Below, piece by piece: positions 1-12,347 of a stretch of 64,000 nt of DNA. The translations under genes were made by a program, and so were the position numbers. The DNA comes from Melampsora larici-populina 98AG31. Lineage: Eukaryota; Basidiomycota; Pucciniomycetes; Pucciniales; Melampsoraceae. Numbering within the stretch: position 1 is the first letter of the stretch; each line of letters begins with the position of its first letter. A model generated the notes under the pieces. It was not told the DNA's origin. It searched no databases and saw only the letters and a list, made by a program, of their open reading frames with translations. Location of the stretch: assembly GCF_000204055.1 (NCBI RefSeq), contig NW_006768846.1, positions 124,001 to 188,000 of the forward strand, in the 5' to 3' direction.

Positions 1-564
1 ATATTTGTATACCCTAATTTATAGCCTGATAGTGATCAGATAATGATTCAAAGCTTCATTCGGTAAAGAGATCACTGAAGTCGAACTGACGGAGCGTAAT
101 CTCAAAACCCAAAATGAAAGGAACAGAAAGTGTTTTGGTAAAGAGCTGAAGGTAAATCGATTGGCAACTTGGTTTCAAAATGCAAAAGAATTTCTATAGC
201 CCTTGAAAATTTGGTAGGATGGCTTCATCGAGCCTATATACTTCAGTCAGCAGTGTTATAAGTGGCAGTATCTCAGTCAAGATACAATGATTTCCAAGTG
301 AGATAATAAAAAATCAGCTGATCAGAATTGTTAAGCCAGTGTTAATCACTTTGATCATTCTCATTCAAGTTGTAAGCCAACTTCAAGTTCAATCTGGCTT
401 TTGATCCAAATGACCAATTTCACAGCTTGAGCAATCAAACACAGCCAAGATTAGTGATCATGAGCCAGTGATGAAAAAATATAAAACCAATCAAACTATT
501 CAAGAATGCTTTCGAAAGCGCATTCAAGACTACCTCATCAACTTGAATTGAAAATATTCGAATC
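1..564. other. intergenic, upstream of the 2OG oxygenase gene
   Basis: AT-rich sequence with no coding frame I can support. It probably holds the promoter and 5' leader of the gene that starts at 565. I see no TIR or tandem repeat. Confidence 0.5.
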
Positions 565-1690
565 ATGAATCCAAACAAGATTATCGATTTCTCAACTTTT
601 CATAATCCATCAACTTCAATTCAATCTAAAATCAAATTATCAAATCAAATCAATCATCAACTCAACAACTTTGGTTATCTTTATTTAACAGAGATTCCTA
701 TTCAAAATCAAACCATTCAAGATGCATTCCAATGGGTAAGTAACAACATCTTACATCTCATGAATTTCTATCTATCTAGACAATCAAACAAATCACTTGC
801 TCATCTCTTTCATGATCTGTTCTTGGTATTGGTAAACAAAGAGTCAAAAGTTTTTCAATTTACCACTTGAAATTAAACAAAAAGTATCACATCCGATCGA
901 TGGTAGTATTAATAGAGGTTACTCAGCCATCGGAATTGAAAAAGTGGTACAAAATGATTTAAAGAATCCTATTTCAATCAAATCAAATCGATCAAAACCA
1001 GATGATCAACGTGAAACGTTTGATTTAGGAAAATTTAATTTTCAATCCAATCCTTCACTTCAAAACCTTTGGTTACCTGATCCAATTGAAAAAGATTATC
1101 ATTTGAATGGAATGCAAGACTTTTTCAAAAAGTTTTATCAAGAATGTTATGAATTTGAACATCAATTACTTGAAGCTATATCAATCTCTTTACTTGGGAT
1201 TGAACATCAAGATTATTTATCAAACTTTCATATCCAAGCTGATAATCAAATCAGATTATCACATTATCCTTCAATCATCAAAAACGATCATAACTTATCA
1301 ATCAATAGATTCAGTCCTCATACTGATTTTTCTACTTTTACTATCCTTTTTCAAGATCAACAATCAGGATTAGAAATCGAAGATCAATTCAAACCTAATC
1401 AATTCAATCCGATTCCTTCAATCCCTAATACGGTGATCTTACATGTAGGTGATCTTTTGATGAGATGGACAAATGATCATTTTAAATCTCCTTTACATAG
1501 AGTTAGTCTTCCATTGAGTGAAACCAATCTTATTCCTGAACGTTATTTGATTTCATTTTTTTGTGGACCTGATCGAGGTACTTTGATTGATTGTTTAGAA
1601 ACTTGTTTTCATCCTACTCATGATCCTAAAAAATATGGTCCAATCACGGCTGAAGCTTATATAGATATGAGATTAAAGTTATCATATTGA
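565..1690 (+). CDS. 2OG-Fe(II) oxygenase, isopenicillin N synthase-like
   Basis: Two exons, 565-735 and 842-1690, joined in phase 0 by a 106-nt intron with donor GTAAGT. The protein has 339 residues. The join restores the family motif WSQKFFNLPLE across the junction. The N-terminal DIOX_N-like part is followed by the jelly-roll 2OG domain: iron ligands H217-x-D219 (PHTD) and H276 (PLHRVSLP), with an arginine near 291 (ERYLISFF) as likely 2-oxoglutarate ligand. Length and motif order fit the isopenicillin N synthase/gibberellin-oxidase-like family of soluble non-haem iron oxygenases. The substrate cannot be read from sequence. The frame is open to a natural TGA and all ligands are present, so it looks functional. 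A dead, MITE-ridden paralogue lies at 13.87-15.23 kb. The start at 565 is the first ATG in frame. Confidence 0.88.
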
Positions 1691-2613
1691 GTTTTTGTAT
1701 GATCTTCATTCGGAGATCATACCCTCTTCTTTCTTTTTGATAACAATCTCATTTTTATAGTCTTGGGAATTATTGTTCATGATGATTTGTGACTTCTTTC
1801 TACCATCAAAATGTATACACCCCCCAAAAAAGACGTTTTATGATATGTTTATTAAGTCTTCTTTCACTTCAAATTCCATCAGACTCTCAAGTAATAAAAG
1901 ATGTTAATTTTGCTCTTTTTGTGGTGATGGAAAAATACTAGGTTTTTGGTGCCCACTGTTAGATCATTGAGCAGATAAACTGATTGAGCTCTAACAAGTA
2001 GGCTCATTGGTTTAATATCCAATAATGTGGTACTGATTTTATGGCACTCATTTCACAAAACTTGAATACCATCAGTATCAAATTAGACTGACCAAGACGT
2101 GACATGAATAGATCTCGTAGAGTTTGTGGTCAGTAAGAATTCATTGAAAGAGTCAAGCCTATTGATATATAAGAGAAGCCGAGCAATCTAATCCATGGTC
2201 ATCCCAGGACAGATGATGCAAGTTGAAACTGATTCATCTGAATCTGCAATTTGATAATAGATCATCATTTGATCATGAAGAATCCAAAAGGTATATAGGT
2301 ATTATTCAAAACAGTGGATGTTGACATCAAGGTTCAAGATTGAAGGAATAAATAAGATTTTATCACAAGAAGAAATAAGAATGTTCCATAATTGGTGAAT
2401 TAAACAATCTTTACTGTTCGACTCTGACATTTCCTATCCTCAATTCTTTAGCTATGTTACAATATTGGCTTTTTCCATTTCAATAATTTGCTATATACTG
2501 TGTTAGGAAATGTTGAAGTAGTATGCACTTGCACAATTGGTTTTGTTCCATGGTCCAATTAGTGAGTTATTTCTTTGAATATATTAAAGTTATGATTTGA
2601 TGCCAGGTATTCA
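1691..2613. other. intergenic between oxygenase and secreted-protein gene
   Basis: AT-rich spacer holding the 3' ends of two convergent genes. There are no ORFs of note and no inverted repeat that I can delimit. Confidence 0.5.
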
Positions 2614-3333
2614 TTAGAGTCCACACATCATCTTGACTGCAAAAGTCAATGCACCACAAGCTATCCCACCACATCCATAAGCAGCAATCTCTAACCAAGC
2701 TTCTCCAGTCGTCAGATCATCCCAATCTCTTTTCTGACCTTTACAATAACAACAATCTGTTTGATATAATAACTCATGATCTTCGTAATCATAAACTCTG
2801 ATCCTTCCACCGAATCCATGAACATCCCACATGGTCTTTTGGTTTCTTAGAAATTTACCATCTGGTAAGTATGTGTAATCAAACCCATTCTTCATTTGTT
2901 TAGCTTTCTGTTCGATATGATAGAGTTCTTCTGAACTGTATCTTCTCATTCCAACTAAATTTGGTGCATGAAGATCGGTCTGGCCCTGGCCCGGGCTAGG
3001 TGAGATTTCAGTGGATTGACGAAGCAATCTCCTTAAGGTTGCCATATTTGGGACCTGTCCAGTATGAACATCTTGGTCGAAATCTACCAATAAAGCGTCG
3101 TGGGTTAATTCATCTTGGGTTCTTTCAGCTTGCGCGCCTTCTGTCATTCTCTCGGTCATCGTCATTGTTCCAGGACTCCAGGTGATTGCAGAAACAGCAC
3201 CAGCTGGTGCGTTAGCTTCGCTGAGATCTGAAGATGTGTGTGCTACACTCGATGTCGCGTGGAATTGCAATAGAGCGGCGTAGGTATGAGAAGGAATCCA
3301 TAGGCAGAATCCTAAAATTAATTTTGATAACAT
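2614..3333 (-). CDS. predicted small secreted protein, Cys-rich C-terminus
   Basis: Single-exon frame of 239 residues from the chosen ATG at 3333. An upstream in-frame ATG at 3408 would add 25 residues and bury the signal. I chose 3333 because it gives a classical signal peptide: MLSKL, a hydrophobic core, then an SHTYA-A type cleavage site after about residue 19. The mature part is polar, with Ser/Thr/Ala- and Glu/Asp-rich stretches and a loop rich in proline and glycine. The C-terminal third has a DCCYCKGQ motif and a hydrophobic tail with GCGGIACGALTF. No known catalytic domain is recognised. Small secreted proteins of this kind are common effector candidates in rusts, but that role is inference. 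The Cys-Gly tail could instead be a membrane anchor. Confidence 0.6.
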   Translation of the reverse strand: MLSKLILGFCLWIPSHTYAALLQFHATSSVAHTSSDLSEANAPAGAVSAITWSPGTMTMTERMTEGAQAERTQDELTHDALLVDFDQDVHTGQVPNMATLRRLLRQSTEISPSPGQGQTDLHAPNLVGMRRYSSEELYHIEQKAKQMKNGFDYTYLPDGKFLRNQKTMWDVHGFGGRIRVYDYEDHELLYQTDCCYCKGQKRDWDDLTTGEAWLEIAAYGCGGIACGALTFAVKMMCGL

Positions 3334-3408
3334 ATTGCTAAAATGGTAATTCTTTGATGAGGTTGTGTAAATAATTTCTAAACAGCCCAACAAACCATAT
3401 CTCAGCAT

Positions 3409-4468
3409 TACTTCTCACAGCCAAAGATTGATTTCTTTTGTCTCGAAAAAAAGTTTTTGTAAGAGGATAAGTTGATTAAAAACTTACAATCTTTTGATGA
3501 AGGGCTTTTGTAGTGAATATGTTAGGTATTTTACCTCTTAAAACTCCCTGCTAGTAAAATTAAAATTTCGGATTTGATTGGCAAATCTTGATGCAAACAA
3601 TCACTTTGCAATCGAAAGAACAGATCAAAGGATACGAAAAGTTCTGAAATCGATTAGACAAAAAATCAAGGAATGAATTCTGCAACTGGAGAAGGTAGTG
3701 AAGGAAGACCTATAGACAAACGAGTTCTGAATGATCGCAGAAAAATGAGCAGTCTTAAGGATAGATCAATAAAAAGGGAATCAAATGACCGTGGATGTGA
3801 GACCTCAAGATTATCTTTCGAAATGATATCATCTGACTCTGAGGTTTGACAAGTAAATGTTTAAAAAGTAATTAAGAACTGGTATACATCTGCAATGCTT
3901 CAAGAACCGTCAGAACTGTTCCCTTTAGTTCAAGCAGCTCAAACAAAACCCTTAACACGCATGCTACATTGATGTTTTATGATCGCGAGGATTTCATTCA
4001 TGAAGATGATGATGTAGGACGTACATACATATCGGTTATACCAAAGATGACAAAATTTGAATGCATATAGGCTACTGAAGCTAATGTGGGTTATCAAATT
4101 CCATGTACAAAACTGCATTCGTCTATGTAGATAACAAAGAATCAATTTAGGTAGATGAACTTATGATCGGTCTCATCTTTCGGGTCTCTGCATGTGTGGC
4201 GGGATCCAACTGCTTAAGCCATTTTGTGATAAAGAGTGACATCATGAGCTTCTTCTCATCCCGCTGTCCGCCGTGCTTGCGTTGCGTTGAGAGTGTGAAA
4301 TCGAATTTGATAGCAATAAGCCATCGGTGTAGTAAGCCAATGTTCATCATGTATGATCCAATCTTTGATTCGTCAGTGAATCTGGCTTTGAAGTGTAATC
4401 TATCAAATTAAACAGCTTGTGAGTCTGACAGTAAAGCCAAGTGATTAGTTGGATTGCTGTGCTTAGAG
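3409..4468. other. intergenic spacer before the composite element
   Basis: AT-rich up to about 4.1 kb, then more mixed in composition. There are short overlapping frames on both strands around 4.15-4.41 kb with no homology signature. I see no gene that can be supported. Confidence 0.45.
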
Positions 4469-4709
4469 GAGAGTACCAGGAGATCAATGGAATCCGGGAG
4501 GCTCACCAAATCGGTGGGCAGTGAGCGCTCTCTGTAAGTATCGCAGTGATACAGGTAGAACTTTTTTTATATCATATCCCCGATTCGGATGAGGCAATAC
4601 ACGTCCGAACATACCCATCCCGCTTCTGTAATGACACTCGCAGGCCATTCCCAAAGGGATCTTCAGACATCCATCCTAGCAATCACTCTCTAAACGATTA
4701 ACCCAAGGT

Positions 4710-7085
4710 ATGAAGATGTTCAACATCTTCCGCGCAACGAAGGCCAGCACTGGCCAAGAAGAATGTGATGATATGAGCACGGGCACGGGAGGTGAAGGAC
4801 GGAAAGGCGATGTAGAAGATCCTCGAGGCAACCAGGGTACTGCTTTTATCCATGCAATATATATATTGATAGCCCATATTTTTGCACGAATCATCAACCT
4901 CCTTCCAATGCCTGAGAAGAAAGTCCCCAATTACAACCTCACGGCGATCAACCCCTATAGACGTGTCCCGTACCCTCCTCTTACCTCAGGAACAGAGACA
5001 GGTTTGGTCTGCAAATCGAAGTCTTGCAGGACAAGACCTACCCATTCGACTGTGTACTTTAAATCCCAACATAAGCATTTAACTGGCGTCAAGGTAAAGT
5101 TTTTTATTTATCTCATTTGCAAGGTTTTTCAAAATAACTATCATGAAAACAACTAAACTTGATTCCATTGTTGTAGTGCCCAATTGACTCCAGCAAAGAC
5201 GGATTGCTTCGAACCTACAACACTGAACATTTTCAAGAGCAACTCCGCTTGCTAAATCGACGAGTAGTTGATTCCGCCGCCACTGTCATCAACAACAGTG
5301 TTACCACCAACGATTTTATGGAAATCCATCGGCTCATGAATGCCCCACCTACTCCCCCTGCTACTCAGGCGTCCACCAGCACCACTACGGAACGAAGTCC
5401 TGCAGGCACTGCGAACAACTCTTCACTTGAATGCAAGGGAGTAAATGGTCATATCGCTGCAGGCCATCAAACCCGCAAGAATGAGAGATGTCCCGTCAAC
5501 GCTTGCAAAGCCGTAAGTTAAAGTAACTAGATTTGATGAATGATGTTCAAGTTAATGAAATCATTAACTTCCTCAGTGTTGTTTGGCACTCAACACTTCC
5601 GGTCTCACCCCATGTCCCAAGCACAACTCGATGGCCAAGCGACAACAGAAGGAAATCGAAGAGAACGGAAGGGTGTCAATTATTCCCTCACTACCTAACC
5701 GGAACATCATCGACATTATCTCATCACCATCCGTTGCAGAACCTGGTGAACAGCCAAAGGCTCCTCTAGCAATAACTCAGGGAGGACGAAGCAACGGTGT
5801 CAGAAAGTATAAAGGGAAAGTGCAAACCGATTTCCTCGACGAATATAGGAGAATGAGTTTAGAGCAAAAAGCCGCAGCACGGAAGCGCACAGCGAAGGCT
5901 GAGACTGCAAGCAAGACCATTGCATTGGTCGTCTGGGCGGGCTCGGAGGTGAGAATTCCACCTAACACCACTTTATGTATCAGTTGATTAAGTTGCTTAC
6001 CCTTGGAAACGAAACTTTGCTTTACAGGAACACCCTCTTGGATACTGGGGAGGCTGGGCGCACGCCGCGAGCTGGCCAGATTTTTGTTTGGCCGAATGCA
6101 ACGAGATCAATGAACTAGTTGCTCAGCAGCTAGGTGCGAATCCAAAAGCCAAATTGCAAGTTTGGAATGAGGATAACCAACTATGGGTATGTTCCTCTTG
6201 TTTATCTCTCTCCATAATCGACTTTACCCCGATTGAGAACTGAATTTTTAATTTTAACATTGCACGCATTCCAACCACCAGCTTCACACGTCGATGGACA
6301 TCGTAGTTACTTACCCAGTAAAGATTCGCAAGATTTTGGTCGTATTCCCCGGTCTCGACCCATCTGAATGCAACGACGTCGACCGCCACTTAGCGTCAGT
6401 TTCCACAGGCGACAGGAAGGCTAGCATGACCATGGCCGCTTTTATACAGCGCAAAGAATCAGTGACACCTAAAAACAAGGTCAAAGGCAAGGCTAGGATG
6501 ATCAATCTGGTGACGCCACCTGAGCCTGTTAGTCAGCAGATTACACCACGTGGCCGGGACCAAAGCACTCCGACTCAACCCAGCGAAACTCCCGACGACA
6601 ACATTCCAACGGACTCCTCAACAAGACCACCTCTCCAATCAGGCTCACACCAAGGTAACAAGCGTTTACGCTCTCCGTCTATTGATATAGGCAGTAGTAG
6701 TACCTTGACCAATGGCAACGACTCATCAAACATACGACCGGCAAAGCGTAAACGATCTAGGCAAGGACCAATGTGGTCTAATGTCGCCACCATGGCTGAA
6801 TTGTCACGTCTATATCTCCTTACTCTTGATGGACCGCAAAAGCTGAATAACAAAGAAGCTTTTGATGTTGTATTTGGAACTCGATTTACATATGCCACAT
6901 CCACTATATCGCATTATGTAAGATGGTGCGAAGACCTTGACCATGAAAATCGACTTGCACCGTTTGTAGCTCGCAACAGCAATATGAAAGTGGCCAACGC
7001 TCGCCAGAATCATTTCCTTGCCGAGTGGAGGCGGACAGACTCGCGTTTTGACAATGCAAAGCCGGTCAAGCAAGTCAAGCTCTAG
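4710..7085 (+). CDS. Cys/His-rich protein of unknown function inside the composite element
   Basis: Five exons, all joined in phase 0: 4710-5093, 5177-5512, 5577-5948, 6028-6186, 6282-7085. The protein has 684 residues if the first ATG is used; a start near 4908 (MPEKKVPN) is also possible. After a polar N-terminus there are two Cys/His clusters. The first is CKSKSC with following His residues. The second is ECKGVNGH...CPVNACKACCL...CPKH and is assembled only after splicing. It could bind zinc. Next comes a tryptophan-rich segment (GYWGGWAHAASWPDF), then HTSMDIVVTYP and a low-complexity Ser/Thr/Pro stretch with basic KRKRSR motifs that may act as a nuclear signal. I do not recognise the family. 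Position upstream of the alpha-kinase, inside the candidate TIRs, suggests it belongs to the element. Confidence 0.6.
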
Positions 7086-8073
7086 TTGTATTATTTATAT
7101 TTTCTGTCATTATAAACTCTTTACCTTGCTTTATTGTTATGTGGTCAATAGTCATTGCTTATCTTTTCTTCCTCGCGATCTCATTGAACATGTGTGTGTA
7201 TGTAACTGCCTTTCTTATTAATTTAAGGCGAACTTTTCTTTTATCTTTCTTGAATCAATTGTAACAAACATAGGCAGACCCCATGGTCGATTTTTACTCC
7301 TATTCAGTATGTGTTCCTCACTGTTTATTGTATTGTAATTACGTTTCTTGATCCTGCAAATAATCATATCGTGCTGTTGCTATATGTTATGTGCAACCAA
7401 TTTTTTTCAATACATGTCCCAATACTACCAACCATGTGTTTGATAGAATTGCAGATAAATCACTTCCAGTCTAATTCAACTCGCCAGTGTAACTGGTATT
7501 GTACCCCAACAAAGGTGACAATATATTATATATATTATACATGGTCAAGCAATGCCATATGTAGCCGGATAGCTTGCACATATGTCAGTTGGGTAAGTTC
7601 GGCTTGATCCCAATGCGGCTCACATCACTCACTTGGTATCGGGAAAATGGAAAAACTAGCGATCGGATGTGATCGGATGGCTTTGATAGCCCTTACGGAC
7701 ATCGCGGTATATATAATCAGACGCTTGGTGATCCGGGAATATTCAGATAGCAGTTTTTCCCAGTGATCGTAAATGATTGGTAGCAAAAGTTGTTATAAAC
7801 TTCTGAGACACAATCGATACCATTTCACTTAAACCCTTCAACCTCTATATCAATATTTTACATCGCGTTTATATATAATAATTGACATTGATCATTTCAT
7901 CTGTTCAAACATCAACATTCATAAAATATTCATTCCATCTGTTCTTCATCTGTTCGATCATTGCCGTTCATAAATTATTCAATAACATCTAGATACGTAC
8001 TGTAAATACTTATGGTCCTCATATTTACTTCGTCCAATTATTGACGACAATCTCGTCCTAGATTCATTTCGAA
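7086..8073. other. spacer between the Cys/His-rich gene and alpha-kinase 1
   Basis: AT-rich, with short meaningless frames and TATATA runs near 7520-7550 and 7710. It should contain the 3' end of the upstream gene and the promoter of the alpha-kinase gene. I see no repeat that I can delimit. Confidence 0.45.
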
Positions 8074-9667
8074 ATGCCATCCCGCACTCGATCATCTGCA
8101 AAATACGCTACGTCAACTCCGCCTTCTACGGCCCCAGCTGAGGAAGACGGCTGCACTATGGTAGACAATCATAGGCAAGTCAATACGCGAATTTGACGTC
8201 AGTATACTTATGTGCTGACCTTCTTCATAATGTTGTAGATCTGTTACGACGGCAGCTTCATCTGTTTCACAAATCGACGCTAGGGGTTTGTCAACATCTA
8301 CAGTGGACCAACTCGCCGGTATTTCTGTCGTCCACAAGACGGAAGACGGCGAAGGCGATGTGTTGCAACACTCGGTGCCTCCGGATGACAAGAAGACTGA
8401 AGTCGATACTTCCCAAATCGATCAACTGCCGTCAAAGAAAACCGATCAGACCGATACGACCCCCACTGTGGGTTCTGCAAATGTCACACCTCCCCGCGCG
8501 CCCTTGCGACTGATGTCAAGTGGATTCGAAAGTGTACCGCACAGGGGAATGCCCGGCTGGTTTCATGATGCAATGAGATATTCTAAACCTTTTGGTTGAG
8601 TGATTATTGTTTTACTTAACGTTGTCATTATTTTTGTTTATTACATGTGGGTCTTCTTTGCACACTTACTAATACTTTCAAACTTATAGATGATGAGAAC
8701 ACGTTGCGAGCCGCCTTCATGTATAAGTATCGAAGACATATATATGTTCAGCCACATATATATGTACCGGAAAACCTTGATGGATATTCCCGCTATCTGG
8801 TAGTTTATTCTATTGGCAAAGACATAGACTTGTATGGTACCAGGGATTCCAACGAATGGATAGCAAAAGAATATAAATGTGAACGGGACGGCTTCGAATC
8901 AACGGTCACAGCCAGATATCATACTGCTTGGTGTGACGACTCCAAATCAAACTCAAGATCACATGCTCTTGCATTTGTTCAAGCTAACCGCTATGTGGCA
9001 AATTTGTTGACTGACTATCAAGATAGTCTCATGAACCGCTGGATGACACATCGACACCCCGGAGAGGAGGAATGTATTGACATTCAGGACTTGCATACCA
9101 AATCCCTTGCTTTGAAGGTAATAAATCTCCATATCATGCTTCTACAACATTTTATGTAAGTTAAACCTTTTGATGTCATGAATATGCAGGTTAACAACTT
9201 ATTTATTTTCCAAGCTATTGGGTTTTTGCAAAGTAATGACCCGGGTTGGTATGTGTGTGGCCCTCCAACGAGCCGCGAGCATGACCGCTACGTCAATGAA
9301 TATACGTTTGGTGGCGACGGTATCCGTGATACCGATCCATGGAAAGCTGTGATTCACGGCCTGGTACATTACTCGTACCATGTCAGTGGTGGCAACACAC
9401 TTATCACCCAAATAGACTGTGATGTTCGAGGTAAATTGTCCAACATAGTCTGCTATAACCGAAGGTAAGTTCAGTCACATTTTAATAATTACATTATTTC
9501 AGAAATAGCAAATCCAAACTAACTATGTACGATGATATTGATTAACCAGTCAAAAAACCCTTGTATGTGCCGAAACGATTGAGAATGCATTTATACATTT
9601 TGAGTACCAACATAAATGTAACATCTATTGCGAGAAACTAGATATGGAAAGAGTGAATGACAATTAG
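8074..9667 (+). CDS. alpha-type (atypical) protein kinase 1
   Basis: Five exons: 8074-8174, 8239-8594, 8690-9117, 9190-9464, 9550-9667, giving 425 residues. All phases close and the frame is open. The first intron uses a GC donor (GCAAGT). About 150 polar, disordered residues precede the alpha-kinase fold. Signature parts are the strand with the putative ATP lysine NEWIAKEYK (K212), the HGLVHYSYHVSGG segment (family pattern AFSHFTYxxSGG), and TQIDCDVRG in the place of the catalytic DLQGVG motif. The C-terminal zinc module is EYQHKCNIYC (H408, C410, C414). The module is restored only when the last intron (9465-9549) is removed, which supports the model. Alpha-kinases phosphorylate Ser/Thr in helical targets; the target here is unknown. 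The gene ends 385 bp from the convergent KDZ-type gene. The DLQGVG-like motif is divergent, so activity is not certain. Confidence 0.8.
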
Positions 9668-10052
9668 TAACTGGTGATGTTAAAGTGCAGTGGAGTGTTG
9701 CACATTTTGTATCACACTATCTCAAATCCATTTCTTTCAAACCAAAAAATGTATTCATCAATTTATCGCTCTCACACTCCACTCATAGTTAGATTTTCCA
9801 TTTATTTCAAAATTATAATGATTTACTCATTAATCGTGTTGTTATTTTCAATTTCTCCAACTCTCCAATAAAAATTGCATTCAATGAGTGATATGAAAAT
9901 AAAATACGACACTTAGAGACGAAATCAGGGGGTCATGCTGGTGTTAGAACATAGGAACCAATCACATAGTGAGAGAAACGTAGGAACCGGTCAAGGATAA
10001 TTAAGTAAGATAACAGTAAAATAATATGAAAGTAAAAGAGGAGAGAGGAAAA
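9668..10052. other. spacer between convergent alpha-kinase and KDZ-type genes
   Basis: AT-rich 385-bp stretch between two gene 3' ends. No ORF or repeat can be supported. Antisense overlap of the 3' UTRs is likely. Confidence 0.45.
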
Positions 10053-12347
10053 TTACAACGGGGTGGTGCGATAATCGACATTGCCTAAAAATTTGACGTT
10101 CTCCCTCTGTTTGATTTGATCACACAGCCGCACATTGTGAAGGCGAATCATCTCGTCCAAAAAGAAATTATAACGCACTGCATGCATGTTACGCAAGATG
10201 GAATCAAACCTACCAAAACACGCGTTGACTATCTCGGCGGCAGACGCGTTGAATCGCCATTTCTTGCCGTCAGATGTCTTCAGTTCCGGGAAAATGTGAG
10301 GATCATTGTTTTCCCAACAAGTCGTGTGGGTTTCTTTGTGTGATTTGATGTGGAATGTGTCGACTGGGAGTAAGTTATGGCGGAATCGTTCCGAATCTTC
10401 TGGGTTATTGTGGATGTGTGCATAAAGACCACACGCATTGTCATAAAATATGACTTGCGGCATTTCCTCGGGGAACGTCTCCTTGATGAACTCCTGTTTC
10501 AAATATACCACCAAAACCATGAGAAGATTTTCATTAAAACGTATAGAAAGGAAGGTAAATGCGAAGCAGATACTACAAAGTACTCACCTTTACCTTGGGC
10601 ACCAATTCTGATTTGAAGAAAGTTTTCCTGGCGGCTATAACTCCGCAACAAGCAACCATAAACTGTTCATTGTGGGATCTTTGCCGAGATAGCAAGATTT
10701 TCTTAGAACCTGCGCTCTTCTCGCCGCCGTCACGTGCGGCCTCATGTTTGCGCTCTTCAACCTCAGCGTACATCATCTCTTCTTCTCCAACAGTGATTTC
10801 GCCAGTTCTTGCCGAAAGCATGTCGGTAGGATTGATTTGGATGCGGGTGTTTGGTCGATTGAACTTGCGAGGTAATCCAAAGAGAGAGCTATTTTGGTCT
10901 TGAAAATCCTTGTACGCAGCTTGATGCTCCAGGTTTTTACAAGTCTTTGAACCGGGAACAACTTTTTCAACGCATGGTTGAGCTTGGCACCGGTCGTTAA
11001 GCAGCTCTTGATGTCTAGAGCAGTATCGATCGGTCACCTTTTCGAGAGATATGTCGCAGTAGATCATAGGCCACTCGGGGTCTAGAGCCTTGAGTTGGAC
11101 TTCGGAGACGCTGCAGGACCAGTGTCCTATTGTGATTCCGTCTGTCACTAGGGCTCGTATGACTGTGGATAACATCAAATGAGAAGAATTCAGCTGGATG
11201 CACGGGGGAGTCGAGGCTGAAAGTAAAGGTACGTACTGGTACCTTCTTCGCTTTCGGGAGATACTTCCACTTTGGTACAAACAGAACAGATATGAGATGC
11301 AAAATCCGATCCTTCGTGATGAAGCCATGCCGTATGGTTCTCCATAGCGCCAAAAAATCGTCGAGAGTCGTCTCCATGGGCGTCGCTTTGCAAACGAAGT
11401 TTGCGCTTGTTGTAGCTGAACATCAGGCGATGTATGTCAAGGCCCATTGAGCAGATTTCCTCACTTAGCGGCCGAGTGTGAGTGGGCTCTGCAAAATCGT
11501 TCGGGTGTATTGTGTGAAATTGAGCATGTGATTGATTGTAGGCGTTGACCAAGTTGTAGATAGACACCCTACATGTACCACAGCATTGGTTTTGTGATGT
11601 TTTCGAGTTTTGTGAAAATAAATTTACTTACTTTCCAAGCATCTGGAGATGGTTGTGGTAGTCTGCAAGTTTGTGAGTCATGAAATAGTGCTGGCCGACT
11701 TGAAAGTAGTCCTCGGGCTGTCCTTCTTCCTTTGTATAATATTCTCTATAATCACCACGACACATATAGCAGGGCGTGTAGGTGGTATTGCAACCTGTAA
11801 CAGTAGGGATGTGCTTAGTCAGTATCCGAATACTCATTATGAAGTTTGGTGTAATGGATTTACTGCGACAATACGCCGAGAAATATTGCAAAGTTTCAAC
11901 ACCACCAATGTCGTACATGTACCCATAAATTTGGCGCCGCATCTCCAGTGGGTGGGCCTTGTCATAGTTGTCTTCATCAACGCATGTGAAGCAAACAGAG
12001 GTAGGAGGACTGATGGTGTGCTCTGGAATGATAATGGCGTTCGTAGCACGTGATTCGGAAGGAATGCCATGTTGGTAGAATTGGGAGGTGTTGTGACCGC
12101 AGGTTCTCAAATCAGGGTACACCAAGTACCATAGTTGAGCCCATGTAGTTGAGGGCTGATCTGGGTCGAGACAATGTGTAAGGAATGCGATAGGGCCTTC
12201 GTCACATGCGGGTCCATAACTCTGATCGGTTCGTCTCAAAAAGTCTGCCGCAAGCGCACCAAAGTTGCAAAGCTGACTGACCGTCAGGCTGTCGTGGATG
12301 GTTGGTGTCAACTCGGATAAATCTTTCATCAAATCCTTGACAAGCAT
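10053..12347 (-). CDS. CxC5/CxC6 cysteine-cluster KDZ-type transposon protein
   Basis: Four exons on the minus strand: 12347-11632, 11568-11243, 11162-10588, 10493-10053, giving 685 residues with no stop. A 39-nt in-frame segment at 11795-11833 with GT/AG ends may be a further tiny intron. The N-terminal part has the CxC5-like cluster (C119, C122, C160, C186, C193, C196) followed by YFMTHKL. The middle has the CxC6-like pattern VTDGITIGHWSC...YCSRHQELL..RC...C...SKTC..LEH. The C-terminal part has YDNACGLYAH, LLPVDTFHIKSHKETHTTC and FNASAAEIVNACF, the RNase H-like region of the KDZ family. These proteins accompany Kyakuja-Dileera-Zisupton DNA transposons. It is convergent with the alpha-kinase and lies inside the candidate TIRs, so it may be the mobilising protein. 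I cannot assign all catalytic acids. Confidence 0.72.

Noticed and set aside
1107..1373. Second frame inside the oxygenase gene
   Set aside because: Shadow of the oxygenase coding frame.
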